A DNA stretch of 64,000 bases. Source: Sinosporangium siamense (GTDB lineage: Bacteria > Actinomycetota > Actinomycetes > Streptosporangiales > Streptosporangiaceae). A program made the position numbers and the translations under genes. The first letter of the stretch is position 1; each line of letters begins with the position of its first letter. Below the pieces are notes generated by a model. The model worked only from the letters and a program-made list of their open reading frames with translations. It made no database searches and had not been told where the DNA came from. The stretch lies in the NCBI RefSeq assembly GCF_016863435.1, contig NZ_BOOW01000045.1:62001-126000 (forward strand). The letters run 5' to 3'. Of this stretch, positions 8,133 through 16,798 are shown one piece after another.

Positions 8133-8858
8133 TCAGGGGATCGCCGCGTCGAGGTCGGTGCTTGAGACCGAAATGACGCCGTCGATGTCCGCCAGCACGG
8201 TGGCGAGTTCGTCGATCTTGCCTGGACCTTGCAGGAGGATCCAGATGGAGACCAGGCGGGGGTCCTTGCGTTCGTGTTCACGCTCCACCAGCAGATGGGC
8301 GATGACGAAGCCGTGGTCGGTGCAGACCGAGAGGACGTGCCGCAAGGCCCCCCGCCTGTCGTGGTAGACCAGATGCAGCCGCGACTGGGTGAATTTTGAG
8401 CGGGGCAGCCGGGCGGCGAGCGGGGTGAAGCCGAAGACCACCAGGAAGTGGCCGGCGGTCACGGCTATGGCCAGCAACCACAGACCGGCCCCGGCCGCCA
8501 TGCCGACCGCCGTGGTGAGCCAGATGATCGCGGCGGTGGTGAGGCCGTGCACCGCGTCCTGCCGGACGAAGATGATGCCGGCCCCGATGAAGCCGATCCC
8601 GGACACGATTTGAGCGGCGACGCGGGAGGGGTCTAGCGTCACGTGATCGCCCAGGACATCGCCGAAGCCGTATTTCGAAACCAGCATGATCAGCGCCGCG
8701 GCGAAACCGACCAGCGTGTGGGTGCGCAGCCCGGCGCTCTTCTGCCGGATCTCACGCTCCATTCCGATCGCCGTGGACAACACCAAGGCCAGGCCCAGCT
8801 CACCCAGCTGGACCCATCCCTGGCCCGCCAGTCCTCCGGCGGCGCTCGCCACTCCCAT
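8133..8858 (-). CDS. mgtC: MgtC/SapB family membrane protein
   Basis: About 241 aa from ATG 8858, preceded by GGGGAC; a longer form from 8894 is possible but less likely. The N-terminal half has four or five membrane helices with the family signature LSTAIGMEREIRQKSAG, LRTHTLVG and IVSGIGFIGAGIIF. The C-terminal half (about 160-241) is a soluble ACT-like domain. MgtC proteins support growth under magnesium limitation and, in pathogens, modulate F1Fo ATPase; the role in actinomycetes is not settled. No magnesium transporter gene is adjacent and I see no M-box leader. Confidence 0.85.
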   Translation of the reverse strand: MGVASAAGGLAGQGWVQLGELGLALVLSTAIGMEREIRQKSAGLRTHTLVGFAAALIMLVSKYGFGDVLGDHVTLDPSRVAAQIVSGIGFIGAGIIFVRQDAVHGLTTAAIIWLTTAVGMAAGAGLWLLAIAVTAGHFLVVFGFTPLAARLPRSKFTQSRLHLVYHDRRGALRHVLSVCTDHGFVIAHLLVEREHERKDPRLVSIWILLQGPGKIDELATVLADIDGVISVSSTDLDAAIP

Positions 8859-8952
8859 TCGGCCAGATGTCCCCTGCTTGTGCTGTGGGAACACCCCGGT
8901 AAATCTCTGGGAAAGGGAAAGGGGGCTCCGCCGTACTCGGTGCCGCCGGGGA

Positions 8953-9972
8953 TCAGGTGCGCCGCGCCAGCCGGATCACCGTGGCGAGGGCGGCGGCGGA
9001 GCCGAGGGCGACGGCCGCCAGGCGGCGGTGGCGGGAGAGCCACGCCTGCGGGCTGTGGGGGTGGGATCGGGCGTCGAATCGGCCGTGCGCTCCGAAGTCC
9101 CTTTCCTCGTCGTCCACGGGCTCCCACAGGTTGGTCGGCCTGTCGCGCAGGTGAGGCTCCTCGGTCTGCTGGGAACGGTAGCCGGTCTTGGCGAGATAAC
9201 GGTCGATCAGGGACGGGGCCAGCCGCTCGGCCAGCAGGGTCAGCACGGTGGTCAAGCCCACCCAATATTCCTTGCGTCCGGGATGGTCGGCGGCGAAGAC
9301 GACCGCGCGGGCCGCGATCTCCGGCTGATAGATGGGCGGCACCGGCTGCGGGCGCCTCGGCAGGCGGGCCAGGACCCAGTCGAACTGCGGGGTGTTGAGC
9401 GCGGGAAGCTGCACCATCGTCACCTGGATCTCGGTCTTGTCGTGCAGCAGCTCGCAGCGCAGCGACTCGGTGAAACCCTTAATGGCATGTTTGGCCGCGC
9501 AATATCCGGCCTGCAGGGGGATCGCCCTGTATGCCAAGGCGGACCCCACCTGGACTATGGCGCCGTGCCCGCGGGGCCGCATGTGGTCCATCGCGGCCTT
9601 GGTGCCATAGACGTAGCCCAGATAGGTGACTTCGGTGATGCGGCGGAACTCCACCGGAGTGATCTCGGCGACGGGGGCGAAGACGGTGCTGAAGGCCACG
9701 TTCACCCAGACGTCGATGGGGCCGAGCTCGTCCTCCACCCGCCGGGCCGCCTCCTCGACCTCGCGGGCGTCGGCGACGTCGACGGCGATCGGGAGGGCCC
9801 GCCCACCGGCGGCGCGGACCTCCTCGGCCGCGGCGGCGAGGCCCTTCTCGCCGCGGGCCAGCAGCGCCACGTTGTCACCTCTGGACGCGAAGAGGCGGGC
9901 CGAGGCCCGGCCGACACCGGCGCTCGCCCCGGTCACGACCACGGTGCGCGGTTCTTTGCCGGTCATGCTCAT
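8953..9972 (-). CDS. SDR-family oxidoreductase with C-terminal hydrophobic tail
   Basis: 339 aa from ATG 9972, which shares one base with the TGA of the upstream gene (TGATG), so translation is coupled. TGASAGVG (13-20) is the classical SDR cofactor motif, a GSALAYR strand precedes the active-site Tyr-x3-Lys (GYCAAKH), and the N-terminus fits NAD(P)-dependent reductases. The usual NAG motif is NVAFS. Residues about 315-339 form a hydrophobic helix ending in RLARRT, a possible membrane anchor. It is the last gene of a GH15 > enolase-superfamily > SDR operon, so its substrate is probably a sugar-derived or hydroxy-acid compound. The exact reaction is unknown. Confidence 0.8.
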   Translation of the reverse strand: MSMTGKEPRTVVVTGASAGVGRASARLFASRGDNVALLARGEKGLAAAAEEVRAAGGRALPIAVDVADAREVEEAARRVEDELGPIDVWVNVAFSTVFAPVAEITPVEFRRITEVTYLGYVYGTKAAMDHMRPRGHGAIVQVGSALAYRAIPLQAGYCAAKHAIKGFTESLRCELLHDKTEIQVTMVQLPALNTPQFDWVLARLPRRPQPVPPIYQPEIAARAVVFAADHPGRKEYWVGLTTVLTLLAERLAPSLIDRYLAKTGYRSQQTEEPHLRDRPTNLWEPVDDEERDFGAHGRFDARSHPHSPQAWLSRHRRLAAVALGSAAALATVIRLARRT

Positions 9973-11048
9973 CACCCCCTGGTGAGATATCGGTCGGCGT
10001 CGGCCGATCTCAGCTCCAAGCCGATGCCGGGGCGGGAGAGGTCGGGGGTCAGCATGCCCTCGACCGGAGCGCGGAACCCGTCGAAAAACATCGACTCGAT
10101 GCGCACGTGATCGTGGAACCATTCCAGATGCCGCACGTTCGGCGTGGCCAGCGCGACGTGCAGGTGAAGCTGCGGCGTGCAGTGGCCCGACACCTGCAGG
10201 TTCCGCGCGGCGGCGAGCCCCGCGGCGCGCTGCCACTCCAGGATGCCGCCGCAGCGGGTGACGTCGATCTGGAGGCAGTCGACGGCACCTGCCATGCGCC
10301 GGAAATAGTACAGGTCGCAGCCGTATTCGCCCGCGGTGACGTCGGGGCGTACGGCATCGCGCACCAGGCGCAGTCCGGCGAGATCGTCGGAGGACACCGG
10401 CTCCTCGAACCAGCGCACATCCCATTCGTCCATCGCCGCCGCGAGCCGGACGGCCTCCTTGGCGGTGTAGGCACCGTTGGCGTCGACGAACAGCTCCGTG
10501 TCCGCGCCGATCGCCTCACGCGCCCGGCGCACCCGCCGGACGTCCCGGTCCCGCCCGATCTTGAGCTTCACCCGGCCCATGCCGTCGTCGAGGGCCCAGC
10601 CGCCGAGCTGCTCCGCCAGCTCGGCCTCGGTGTAGCTTGTGAAGCCGCCGCTGCCGTATACCTGGACGGCCTGGACGGCCTGCCCCAGCAGGCGGCACAG
10701 CGGCACATCAAGCAAACGCGCCTTGAGATCCCACAGCGCCGTCTCCACCGCGGAGATCGCATAACCGGCGACTCCCGCCCGACCGGCGTTGCGGACCCGG
10801 TGGACCATCGCCCCAAACGCCGCCGGCACGTCGAAGGCGCACATGCCGCTCACCGTCGGCCCGAGCAGGTCGCGGACGATCGCGGCACAGGCCGCCGGGC
10901 CGTAGGTCCAGCCGAGCCCGGTCAGCCCGCCCGCCCGCGCCCGCACGAGCGTCATGGTGGTCTCGGTCCAGGCCAGCGTGCCGTCCGCCTCCGGCCGGTC
11001 GGTGGGCACGGTGTAGACGGCGGCGGTGATCTCGCCGACGGCGGTCAT
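9972..11048 (-). CDS. Enolase-superfamily (mandelate racemase type) enzyme
   Basis: 358 aa. It removes the alpha-proton of a carboxylate substrate using a Mg2+-stabilised enolate, giving dehydration or epimerisation of a sugar acid. VKLKIG supplies the KxK base, the metal ligands are the Asp of VDANGAY, the Glu of WFEEPV and the Glu of AGEYG, QIDVTRCGG follows, and SGHCTPQLH places the histidine of mandelate-racemase-type members. Length and motif order are standard. ATG 11048 overlaps the upstream TGA (ATGA), and its own stop overlaps the SDR start, so the three genes are tightly coupled. The context suggests acid-sugar metabolism; the substrate cannot be read from sequence alone. Confidence 0.85.
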   Translation of the reverse strand: MTAVGEITAAVYTVPTDRPEADGTLAWTETTMTLVRARAGGLTGLGWTYGPAACAAIVRDLLGPTVSGMCAFDVPAAFGAMVHRVRNAGRAGVAGYAISAVETALWDLKARLLDVPLCRLLGQAVQAVQVYGSGGFTSYTEAELAEQLGGWALDDGMGRVKLKIGRDRDVRRVRRAREAIGADTELFVDANGAYTAKEAVRLAAAMDEWDVRWFEEPVSSDDLAGLRLVRDAVRPDVTAGEYGCDLYYFRRMAGAVDCLQIDVTRCGGILEWQRAAGLAAARNLQVSGHCTPQLHLHVALATPNVRHLEWFHDHVRIESMFFDGFRAPVEGMLTPDLSRPGIGLELRSADADRYLTRG

Positions 11049-12826
11049 GCCGCTCTCCGCGCGCCGAGCGCCGAGGTGAGCTGCAGTGCGGTGTGGATCA
11101 GCGCGATGTGCGACAGCGCCTGGGGGAAGTTTCCGGTGAAACGGCGATTGCCGGGGTCGTACTCCTCGGCGAGCAGGCCGACGTCGTTGCGGAGACCGAG
11201 CAGGTGCTCAAAGATCTTGACCGCCTCGCCGGTCCTGCCCTGGAGGAGACGGACGTCGGCGAGCCAGAAGGTGCAGGGCAGGAACGCCGCCTCCTCGCCC
11301 GGGAGTCCGTCGGCCTCGTCCCGGGGTTTGTAGCGCCGCACGAGACCCTTCTGGCGCAGCTCGGACTCGATCGCCGCCACGGTCCCGGCTATCCGCTCGT
11401 CGCGGGCGGGCAGGAATCCCACCAGCGGCATCCGCAGCAGGGCGGCGTCCAGTGCCGGGCGGCCGTAGGACTGGGTGAAGGTCGCCCGGCGATCGTCGTA
11501 TCCGAGCCGGCAGACGTCGTCGAAGATCTCCTGCCGTAGCCGCCGCCAACGGTCCACCGGTCCTGCGAGGCCGAAGCGTTCCGCGTCCTTGACGGTGCGG
11601 TCGGCGGCGACCCAGGCCATCACCTTGGAGAACGTGAACTGCCGCGGGTGACCGCGCATCTCCCAGATTCCCTGGTCCGGTTCACGCCAGTTCGACTCCA
11701 GGAAGTCGAGCAGAGCGCGCTGCACCTCCCAGGCGTGGGCCTGAGGGCCGATACCGTTGATGCGGATGTGGTGGAAGGCGTTCATGAGTTCGCCGTAGAC
11801 GTCGAGTTGCAACTGCTCCGCCGCGGCGTTGCCGAGGCGGACGGGGCTGGAGCGCGCATATCCCGCCAGCCACGGCAACTCCATCTCGGGCACGCGCCGC
11901 TCGCCCGCCACGCCGTACATGATCTGCATCTGCTCGGGGCGCCCGGCCACGGCCCGCAGCAGCCACTCCCGCCAGGCGAAGGCCTCCTCTGCATAGCCGG
12001 CGTCCAGGAACGCGAGCAGCGCGAAGGCCGCGTCCCTGACCCAGCAGTATCGGTAGTCCCAGTTTCGCGACCCGCCGATGACCTCGGGGAGTGAGGTGGT
12101 GGGGGCGGCCACGACTCCGCCGCCCGGCGCGTAGGTCAGCGCCTTCAGAGTGATCAGCGAGCGGGTGACGGCCTTGCGGTAGGGGCCCTCCCGATCGTGC
12201 TCGCCGATCCATCGGCGCCACCAGCGTGTGGTGGTCTCTACGGCGTCGCCGATGTCGTCGATGGGGACGGCTTTGCGATCCGTTGGCGTCCAGGCCAGGT
12301 GGAACGCCACGACTTCGCCGGCCCCGACGGTGAAGTCTCCCTTGACCGCGCCGTCTGCGACGCCGAGGTCTGCTCCGCTGCTCAAGGTGAGCGAGTCGGG
12401 GCCGGCGAAGGCGTGAACGCGGCGCCCGTCGCCGTTGAACCACGGCGGGATACGGCCGTAGTCGAAGCGGGGCACGAAGGTGCAGCGCATCCGGACGTTT
12501 CCGGAGAGTCCTTCGACGCGGCGCACGAGGTCCGCCTGGCCGTCACGCACAGGCATGCAGTCGATCACGCGCACCCGGCCGCCGTCGGCGGCGAACTCCG
12601 TCTCCAGCACGAGGGTGTCGTCCCGATAGCCCCGCCGTACGGCAGAGCCACCGCCGGCCGGGGCGATTTGCCAGTAGCCGTTCTCCGGGGCGCCCAGCAA
12701 AGCCGCGAAACAGGCGCCGGAGTCGAAGCGGGGAAGGCACAACCAGTCGATGCGGCCCTCGTCGTCGACGAGCGCCGCCGTGTGGGTGTCTCCGATGAGA
12801 GCGTGGCTTTCGATCGACCGCGGCAT
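11045..12826 (-). CDS. Glycoside hydrolase family 15 (glucoamylase/trehalase-like)
   Basis: 593 aa from ATG 12826, chosen because GAGGGGAGGGCGGC lies immediately upstream. GH15 enzymes release glucose from alpha-glucans, and several actinobacterial members hydrolyse trehalose. The N-terminal beta-domain (IGDTHTAALVDDEGRIDWLCLPRFD) is followed by the (alpha/alpha)6 barrel with NWDYRYCWVRDAAF, the acid region EPDQGIWEMRG, and the base region AEEYDP...GNFPQALSH. There is no signal peptide, so it acts inside the cell. It is first in an operon with an enolase-superfamily enzyme and an SDR (ATGA overlap), and divergent from a FAD/Fe-S dehydrogenase across about 230 bp. Confidence 0.88.
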   Translation of the reverse strand: MPRSIESHALIGDTHTAALVDDEGRIDWLCLPRFDSGACFAALLGAPENGYWQIAPAGGGSAVRRGYRDDTLVLETEFAADGGRVRVIDCMPVRDGQADLVRRVEGLSGNVRMRCTFVPRFDYGRIPPWFNGDGRRVHAFAGPDSLTLSSGADLGVADGAVKGDFTVGAGEVVAFHLAWTPTDRKAVPIDDIGDAVETTTRWWRRWIGEHDREGPYRKAVTRSLITLKALTYAPGGGVVAAPTTSLPEVIGGSRNWDYRYCWVRDAAFALLAFLDAGYAEEAFAWREWLLRAVAGRPEQMQIMYGVAGERRVPEMELPWLAGYARSSPVRLGNAAAEQLQLDVYGELMNAFHHIRINGIGPQAHAWEVQRALLDFLESNWREPDQGIWEMRGHPRQFTFSKVMAWVAADRTVKDAERFGLAGPVDRWRRLRQEIFDDVCRLGYDDRRATFTQSYGRPALDAALLRMPLVGFLPARDERIAGTVAAIESELRQKGLVRRYKPRDEADGLPGEEAAFLPCTFWLADVRLLQGRTGEAVKIFEHLLGLRNDVGLLAEEYDPGNRRFTGNFPQALSHIALIHTALQLTSALGARRAA

Positions 12827-13057
12827 GCCGCCCTCCCCTCGGCCGGACGCCGGACCAGCTTGGCGCCGCCGTCCTGAGGTGGAAACCGCACCGCCTCCCT
12901 CTCCCAATGTAACCCGATTGACCAGGGGTTTCTCGCGTCACGCGTATCCTCAGTCGGTTAGTGCGGCCTGTCGTTTGGCGTCGGACTGCGGGGGTAAGGC
13001 CGCCGTTAGCCGTGATAGTTCGGAGGTGCCACGCCGAGATCGCCATCGGGGGTAGCC

Positions 13058-13174
13058 ATGCCGGAGATCGTAGGAGAAAGCCTCGCGAAACGGCTCGTCG
13101 ACTGGGGAGTCGACACCATCCTTAACCCGCAGCAGATGCCGGATGTGGTGGACCTGGCGAGGTTGGAAGCATGA
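13058..13174 (+). pseudogene. 38-codon mini-ORF, relic of a thiamine-diphosphate enzyme start
   Basis: ATG 13058 follows GGGGGTAGCC. The first 21 residues (MPEIVGESLAKRLVDWGVDTI) look like the N-terminus of pyruvate-oxidase/dehydrogenase-type ThDP enzymes. The remaining 17 (LNPQQMPDVVDLARLEA) do not continue that fold, so a large internal deletion is likely. The TGA overlaps the ATG of the next gene (ATGA), so even as a relic it may act as a translated leader coupling ribosomes onto the dehydrogenase. Family assignment rests on a short match. Confidence 0.5.
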
Positions 13175-16100
13175 GTACCGCCCGGATCGTCCTGCCGGAG
13201 CCCGTCACCCGCATTCCGGTCGCCGACGTCGACGTCGCCGCCCTGGAGCGAGACCTGCTGGCCGAAGTGGACGGCGAGGTCCGCTTCGACGCCGGATCCC
13301 GGGGCGCCTACTCGACGGACGCCTCCAACTACCGCCAGGTGCCCATCGGCGTCGTGGTGCCGAGGAACGTCGGGGCCGTGGTCGCCGCGGTTGCAGTGTG
13401 CCGGCGGCACGGGGCTCCGATCACCTCGCGCGGCGGCGGCACGAGCCTGGCGGGCGAGTGCACCAACACCGCCGTGATCATCGACTGGACGAAATACTGC
13501 CATCGCCTGCTGGAGGTTGACGCGGAAAACCGCACCTGCGTCGTCGAACCCGGCATCGTCCTGGACGTGCTCAACAAACAGCTCGAACTCACGGGGCTGG
13601 AGTTCGGCCCGGAGCCCGCGACACACAATCACTGCACGCTCGGGGGCATGATCGGCAACAACTCCTGCGGGGCGACCGCGCAACGCACGGGCAAGGTCGT
13701 CGACAACATCGTGGAGCTGGAGGTGCTGCTCTACGACGGCACCCGGATGTGGGTCGGGGAGACCGACGACGACAGATATGCCGAGATCGTCGCCCGCGAT
13801 GACCGCAGGGCGCAGGTCTACCGCGAACTGCGCGCCTTGCGCGACACCTATCTCGGCCAGATCCGGACCCGCTATCCGAAGATCCCGCGCCGTGTGTCCG
13901 GCTACAACCTCGACAGTCTCCTGCCGGAGAACCACTTCAACATCGCCCAGGCGCTGGTCGGCGCCGAGGGCACATGCGTGACGGTGCTGCGGGCCAGGCT
14001 CAAACTCGTGCCGGTCGTCAAATGTCAGACGCTGGCGTTTCTGGTCTACCCGGACATCGCCGCGGCCGGTGACGCCGTGCCTGCCATCCTGCCGTACCAC
14101 CCCATCGCCTTGGAGGGCATCGACCGCAAACTCGTCGACTACGAAAGGCGCAAACATCTCAATCCCGAAGCTCTCCGGCTCCTGCCTGAGGAGGGCGCAT
14201 ACCTGCTGGTGCAGACCGGCGGCGACACCCAGAAGGAGGCGGACGCGGCGGCCGACAGGTTGCTGCGCGGGCTGGGCAAGAAGCGCGGCGATCCCGCTGT
14301 CGGCTTTTTTGACAACCCGGAGCGCGAAAAGGAGATGTGGCTGATCCGCGAGTCCGGGCTGGGCGCCACCGCCTACGTGCCCGGCCTGGCCGACACCTGG
14401 CCCGGGTGGGAGGACTCCGCCGTCGGGCCGGACCGGCTCGGCGACTATCTGCGTGATCTGAGCGGGCTCTACGACGAGTACGGCTATAGCCAGGCTTCCC
14501 TGTACGGGCATTTCGGACAGGGTTGTGTGCACAGCCGCATTCCCTTTGACCTCATTCATCCCGCCGGTATCAGGGCCTTCCGGTCGTTCCTCGAATCGGC
14601 CGCGGATCTGGTGGCCCGCTACGGGGGCTCGCTCTCCGGGGAGCACGGCGACGGGCAGGCCCGGGCCGAGCTGCTGGCGAAGATGTACGGCGACGACCTG
14701 GTCAAGGCGTTCGGGCAGTTCAAGGCGATCTTCGACCCGGACAACCGGATGAACCCGGGGAAGGTGGCTTCGCCGTACCCCTTGGACACGAATCTGCGGC
14801 TTGGCGCCGACTACCACCACGGCGAGGTTGCCACGCATTTCGGGTATCCGGAAGACGGGGGCGGGTTCAGCAGGGCTGTACTGCGGTGTGTCGGCATCGG
14901 GAAGTGCCGCCGGCACGAAGGCGGCGTCATGTGCCCGTCGTACATGGTCACCAAGGAGGAGGAGCACTCCACCCGGGGCCGCGCCCGCCTGTTGTTCGAG
15001 ATGCTCGACGGGGTCGTGCGCGGGGGAACGATCGCCGACGGCTGGCGCTCCGCCGCCGTCAAGGACGCCCTTGATCTGTGCCTGGCCTGTAAGGGCTGCA
15101 AGGCGGACTGTCCGGTCAACGTGGACATGGCCACCTACAAGGCCGAATTCCTGTCCCACCACTACGCCCGCCGGCTGCGCCCGCGTGCGCATTACACGAT
15201 GGGCTGGCTGCCACTCGCGGCGGCGCTGGTCGTGCGCACCGCGCCGCGGCTGATCAACCTGCTGACGCATGCGCCGGGCCTGGCCTGGGCTGCGAAGAAG
15301 GCGGCCGGGGTCGACATCCGGCGGCATGTGCCATTGTTCGCCGATCAGAGCTTCCAGCGGTGGTACGCCAGACATGTTCCCCGTGGCATCGGGAAACGAG
15401 GCCAGGTGGTGTTGTGGCCCGACACCTTCACCAACCACTTCGACACCGGCGTGGCCCAGGCGGCGGTCGAGGTTCTCGAGGACGCCGGATGGCGGGTCTT
15501 CGTTCCCGATCAGACCGTCTGCTGCGGCCTGACCTGGATCTCCACCGGCCAGCTGCAAACGGCCAAGAGGGCGCTGCGGCGCACCGTCGACGTGCTCCGT
15601 CCACATCTGCGGGCCGGTGCCTTCATCGTCGGCCTGGAGCCCAGCTGTACGGCGGTCTTCCGCAGCGACGCCAAGGAGTTGTTCCCGCACGATGAGGATG
15701 TGGAGCGGCTGCGCCGGCAGACCGTGACCCTGGCCGAGCTGCTCCACGATCACACGCCCGGCTGGCGGCCGAAAGCGGTGGCGCGCAGGGTGCACGTTCA
15801 GACGCACTGTCACCATCATGCGATCATGGGCTACGACGCCGATGAGGCCGTACTCGCGGCGGCGGGGCTGGAGGCCGACGTGCTCGACTCCGGGTGCTGC
15901 GGGCTGGCCGGCAACTTCGGGTTCGAACAGGGGCACTACGAGGTCTCGGAGGCCTGTGCGGAACGGGTGCTGATGCCCGCCGTCCGGGCCGCCGCCGCCG
16001 ATGACGTGATCCTCGCCGACGGGTTCAGCTGCCGCACTCAGGTGGATCAGGGGGCCTCCGGTGGGCGCCGCGGTGTGCATCTCGCGGAGCTGCTGCGTGC

Positions 16101-16329
16101 CGGGCTGCGCGGTGACCACGGTCAAGCTCGTCCCGAACGCGTATGGTCGGACCGGCCCGAACCGCCTTCACGGGTTGTCCGTGTGCTGACCACCGTCGTG
16201 GTGATCGGCGCCTGTGCCGCGGCGGCGGCGGGCGGGTGGATCTGCGTGCGCCGGCTGATGGGAAGACGGCGTTCTCCGGACGCGGCTTCCGTCGGCAGGA
16301 CTAAACCACTCAAGCCTCACAAGAGGTAA
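13171..16329 (+). CDS. Fused FAD-linked dehydrogenase / Fe-S / CCG-domain protein
   Basis: 1052 aa. The N-terminal half (about 1-540) is a FAD-binding-4 (PCMH) plus FAD-oxidase C-terminal module of the D-lactate/glycolate/D-2-hydroxyglutarate dehydrogenase type (ITSRGGGTSLAGE, LSGEHGDG). The centre carries cluster cysteines C573, C579, C588 and the ferredoxin motif C637-x2-C640-x2-C643-x3-C647. The C-terminal part has two CCG motifs (C784-C785, C909-C910) as in GlpC/LldE. A hydrophobic helix at about 1002-1026 followed by RRLMGRRR probably anchors it to the inner face of the membrane, where electrons would pass to quinone. The substrate is most likely a 2-hydroxy acid; which one is unknown. 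Confidence 0.85.
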   Translation: MSTARIVLPEPVTRIPVADVDVAALERDLLAEVDGEVRFDAGSRGAYSTDASNYRQVPIGVVVPRNVGAVVAAVAVCRRHGAPITSRGGGTSLAGECTNTAVIIDWTKYCHRLLEVDAENRTCVVEPGIVLDVLNKQLELTGLEFGPEPATHNHCTLGGMIGNNSCGATAQRTGKVVDNIVELEVLLYDGTRMWVGETDDDRYAEIVARDDRRAQVYRELRALRDTYLGQIRTRYPKIPRRVSGYNLDSLLPENHFNIAQALVGAEGTCVTVLRARLKLVPVVKCQTLAFLVYPDIAAAGDAVPAILPYHPIALEGIDRKLVDYERRKHLNPEALRLLPEEGAYLLVQTGGDTQKEADAAADRLLRGLGKKRGDPAVGFFDNPEREKEMWLIRESGLGATAYVPGLADTWPGWEDSAVGPDRLGDYLRDLSGLYDEYGYSQASLYGHFGQGCVHSRIPFDLIHPAGIRAFRSFLESAADLVARYGGSLSGEHGDGQARAELLAKMYGDDLVKAFGQFKAIFDPDNRMNPGKVASPYPLDTNLRLGADYHHGEVATHFGYPEDGGGFSRAVLRCVGIGKCRRHEGGVMCPSYMVTKEEEHSTRGRARLLFEMLDGVVRGGTIADGWRSAAVKDALDLCLACKGCKADCPVNVDMATYKAEFLSHHYARRLRPRAHYTMGWLPLAAALVVRTAPRLINLLTHAPGLAWAAKKAAGVDIRRHVPLFADQSFQRWYARHVPRGIGKRGQVVLWPDTFTNHFDTGVAQAAVEVLEDAGWRVFVPDQTVCCGLTWISTGQLQTAKRALRRTVDVLRPHLRAGAFIVGLEPSCTAVFRSDAKELFPHDEDVERLRRQTVTLAELLHDHTPGWRPKAVARRVHVQTHCHHHAIMGYDADEAVLAAAGLEADVLDSGCCGLAGNFGFEQGHYEVSEACAERVLMPAVRAAAADDVILADGFSCRTQVDQGASGGRRGVHLAELLRAGLRGDHGQARPERVWSDRPEPPSRVVRVLTTVVVIGACAAAAAGGWICVRRLMGRRRSPDAASVGRTKPLKPHKR

Positions 16330-16340
16330 AAAACCTGGTC

Positions 16341-16529
16341 ACGAGGGGTCTGGGACCCCTTGAGTGCTTGCCCTGAGCGCGGGACTATGTAGGTGACACC
16401 CATCGACCTCGGGAAACGAGGGGCCGAATGAGGAGAGATCCTCAAACGGTGGTTGTGTTCGAAGGTGGAAGGTTTAGTGATCGAAAGATCACAAGGCCCG
16501 CCGTCGCCAAGACGGCACTCCACTTTTTT
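16341..16529 (+). ncRNA. Candidate structured RNA: five hairpins ending in a U-tract
   Basis: Five stems lie in 190 nt: AGGGGTC-TGG-GACCCCT (16344-16360, extendable by two pairs), CCTCG-GGAAA-CGAGG (16407-16421), GAGGA-GAGA-TCCTC (16430-16443), GTGATC-GAAA-GATCAC (16477-16492), and GCCGTC-GCCAA-GACGGC (16500-16516) followed by TTTTTT at 16524-16529. Two loops are GNRA tetraloops, which are common in folded RNAs. The terminal T-run is rare in this GC-rich DNA. It lies between a dehydrogenase and a sigma-factor gene with about 270 bp to spare. I cannot assign a known class. Confidence 0.45.
16500..16529 (+). terminator. Intrinsic terminator with T6
   Basis: A 6-bp GC-rich stem with a 5-nt loop, then seven bases and six T residues. 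It may end the candidate RNA or read-through from the upstream dehydrogenase gene. Confidence 0.5.
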
Positions 16530-16596
16530 CAAAGAACACGATCCAACGCCTGACGCCCCGGCCGATGGGTGCCTGTCGTATGCGTGCTGCCCCCGC

Positions 16597-16663
16597 CGCG
16601 TCTCTCCCTTTCAGGTCACCGCTCCGTGGTGCCCCTGTCGCGTCTCTCGCTTTCAGGTCACCG
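16597..16663 (+). repeat. 25-bp direct repeat upstream of the sigma-factor gene
   Basis: Copies at 16597-16621 and 16639-16663 differ at one base; both contain CTTTCAGGTCACCG. Starts are 42 bp apart, about four helical turns, so a regulator could bind both on one face of the DNA. They lie 135-200 bp upstream of the ECF sigma gene. No known motif is recognised. Confidence 0.6.
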
Positions 16664-16798
16664 TCCTCCTGATCATCGCTACGGTCACCCCATGCTGCCC
16701 TGACCGTCGCCTGCCGGCCGGTTTCCCGATCCGGCCTGTTATCGCGTTGCCCGTCCCGGACATAGACAGGTGTTGGCCAAGGGGAGAAGGGCGCAAGT

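Noticed and set aside
13006-16125. 1039-codon open frame antisense to the FAD/Fe-S dehydrogenase
   Set aside because: It is a by-product of GC-rich codon use on the plus strand. It has no domain, no ribosome site and poor codon bias, while the plus-strand protein is full of conserved motifs.
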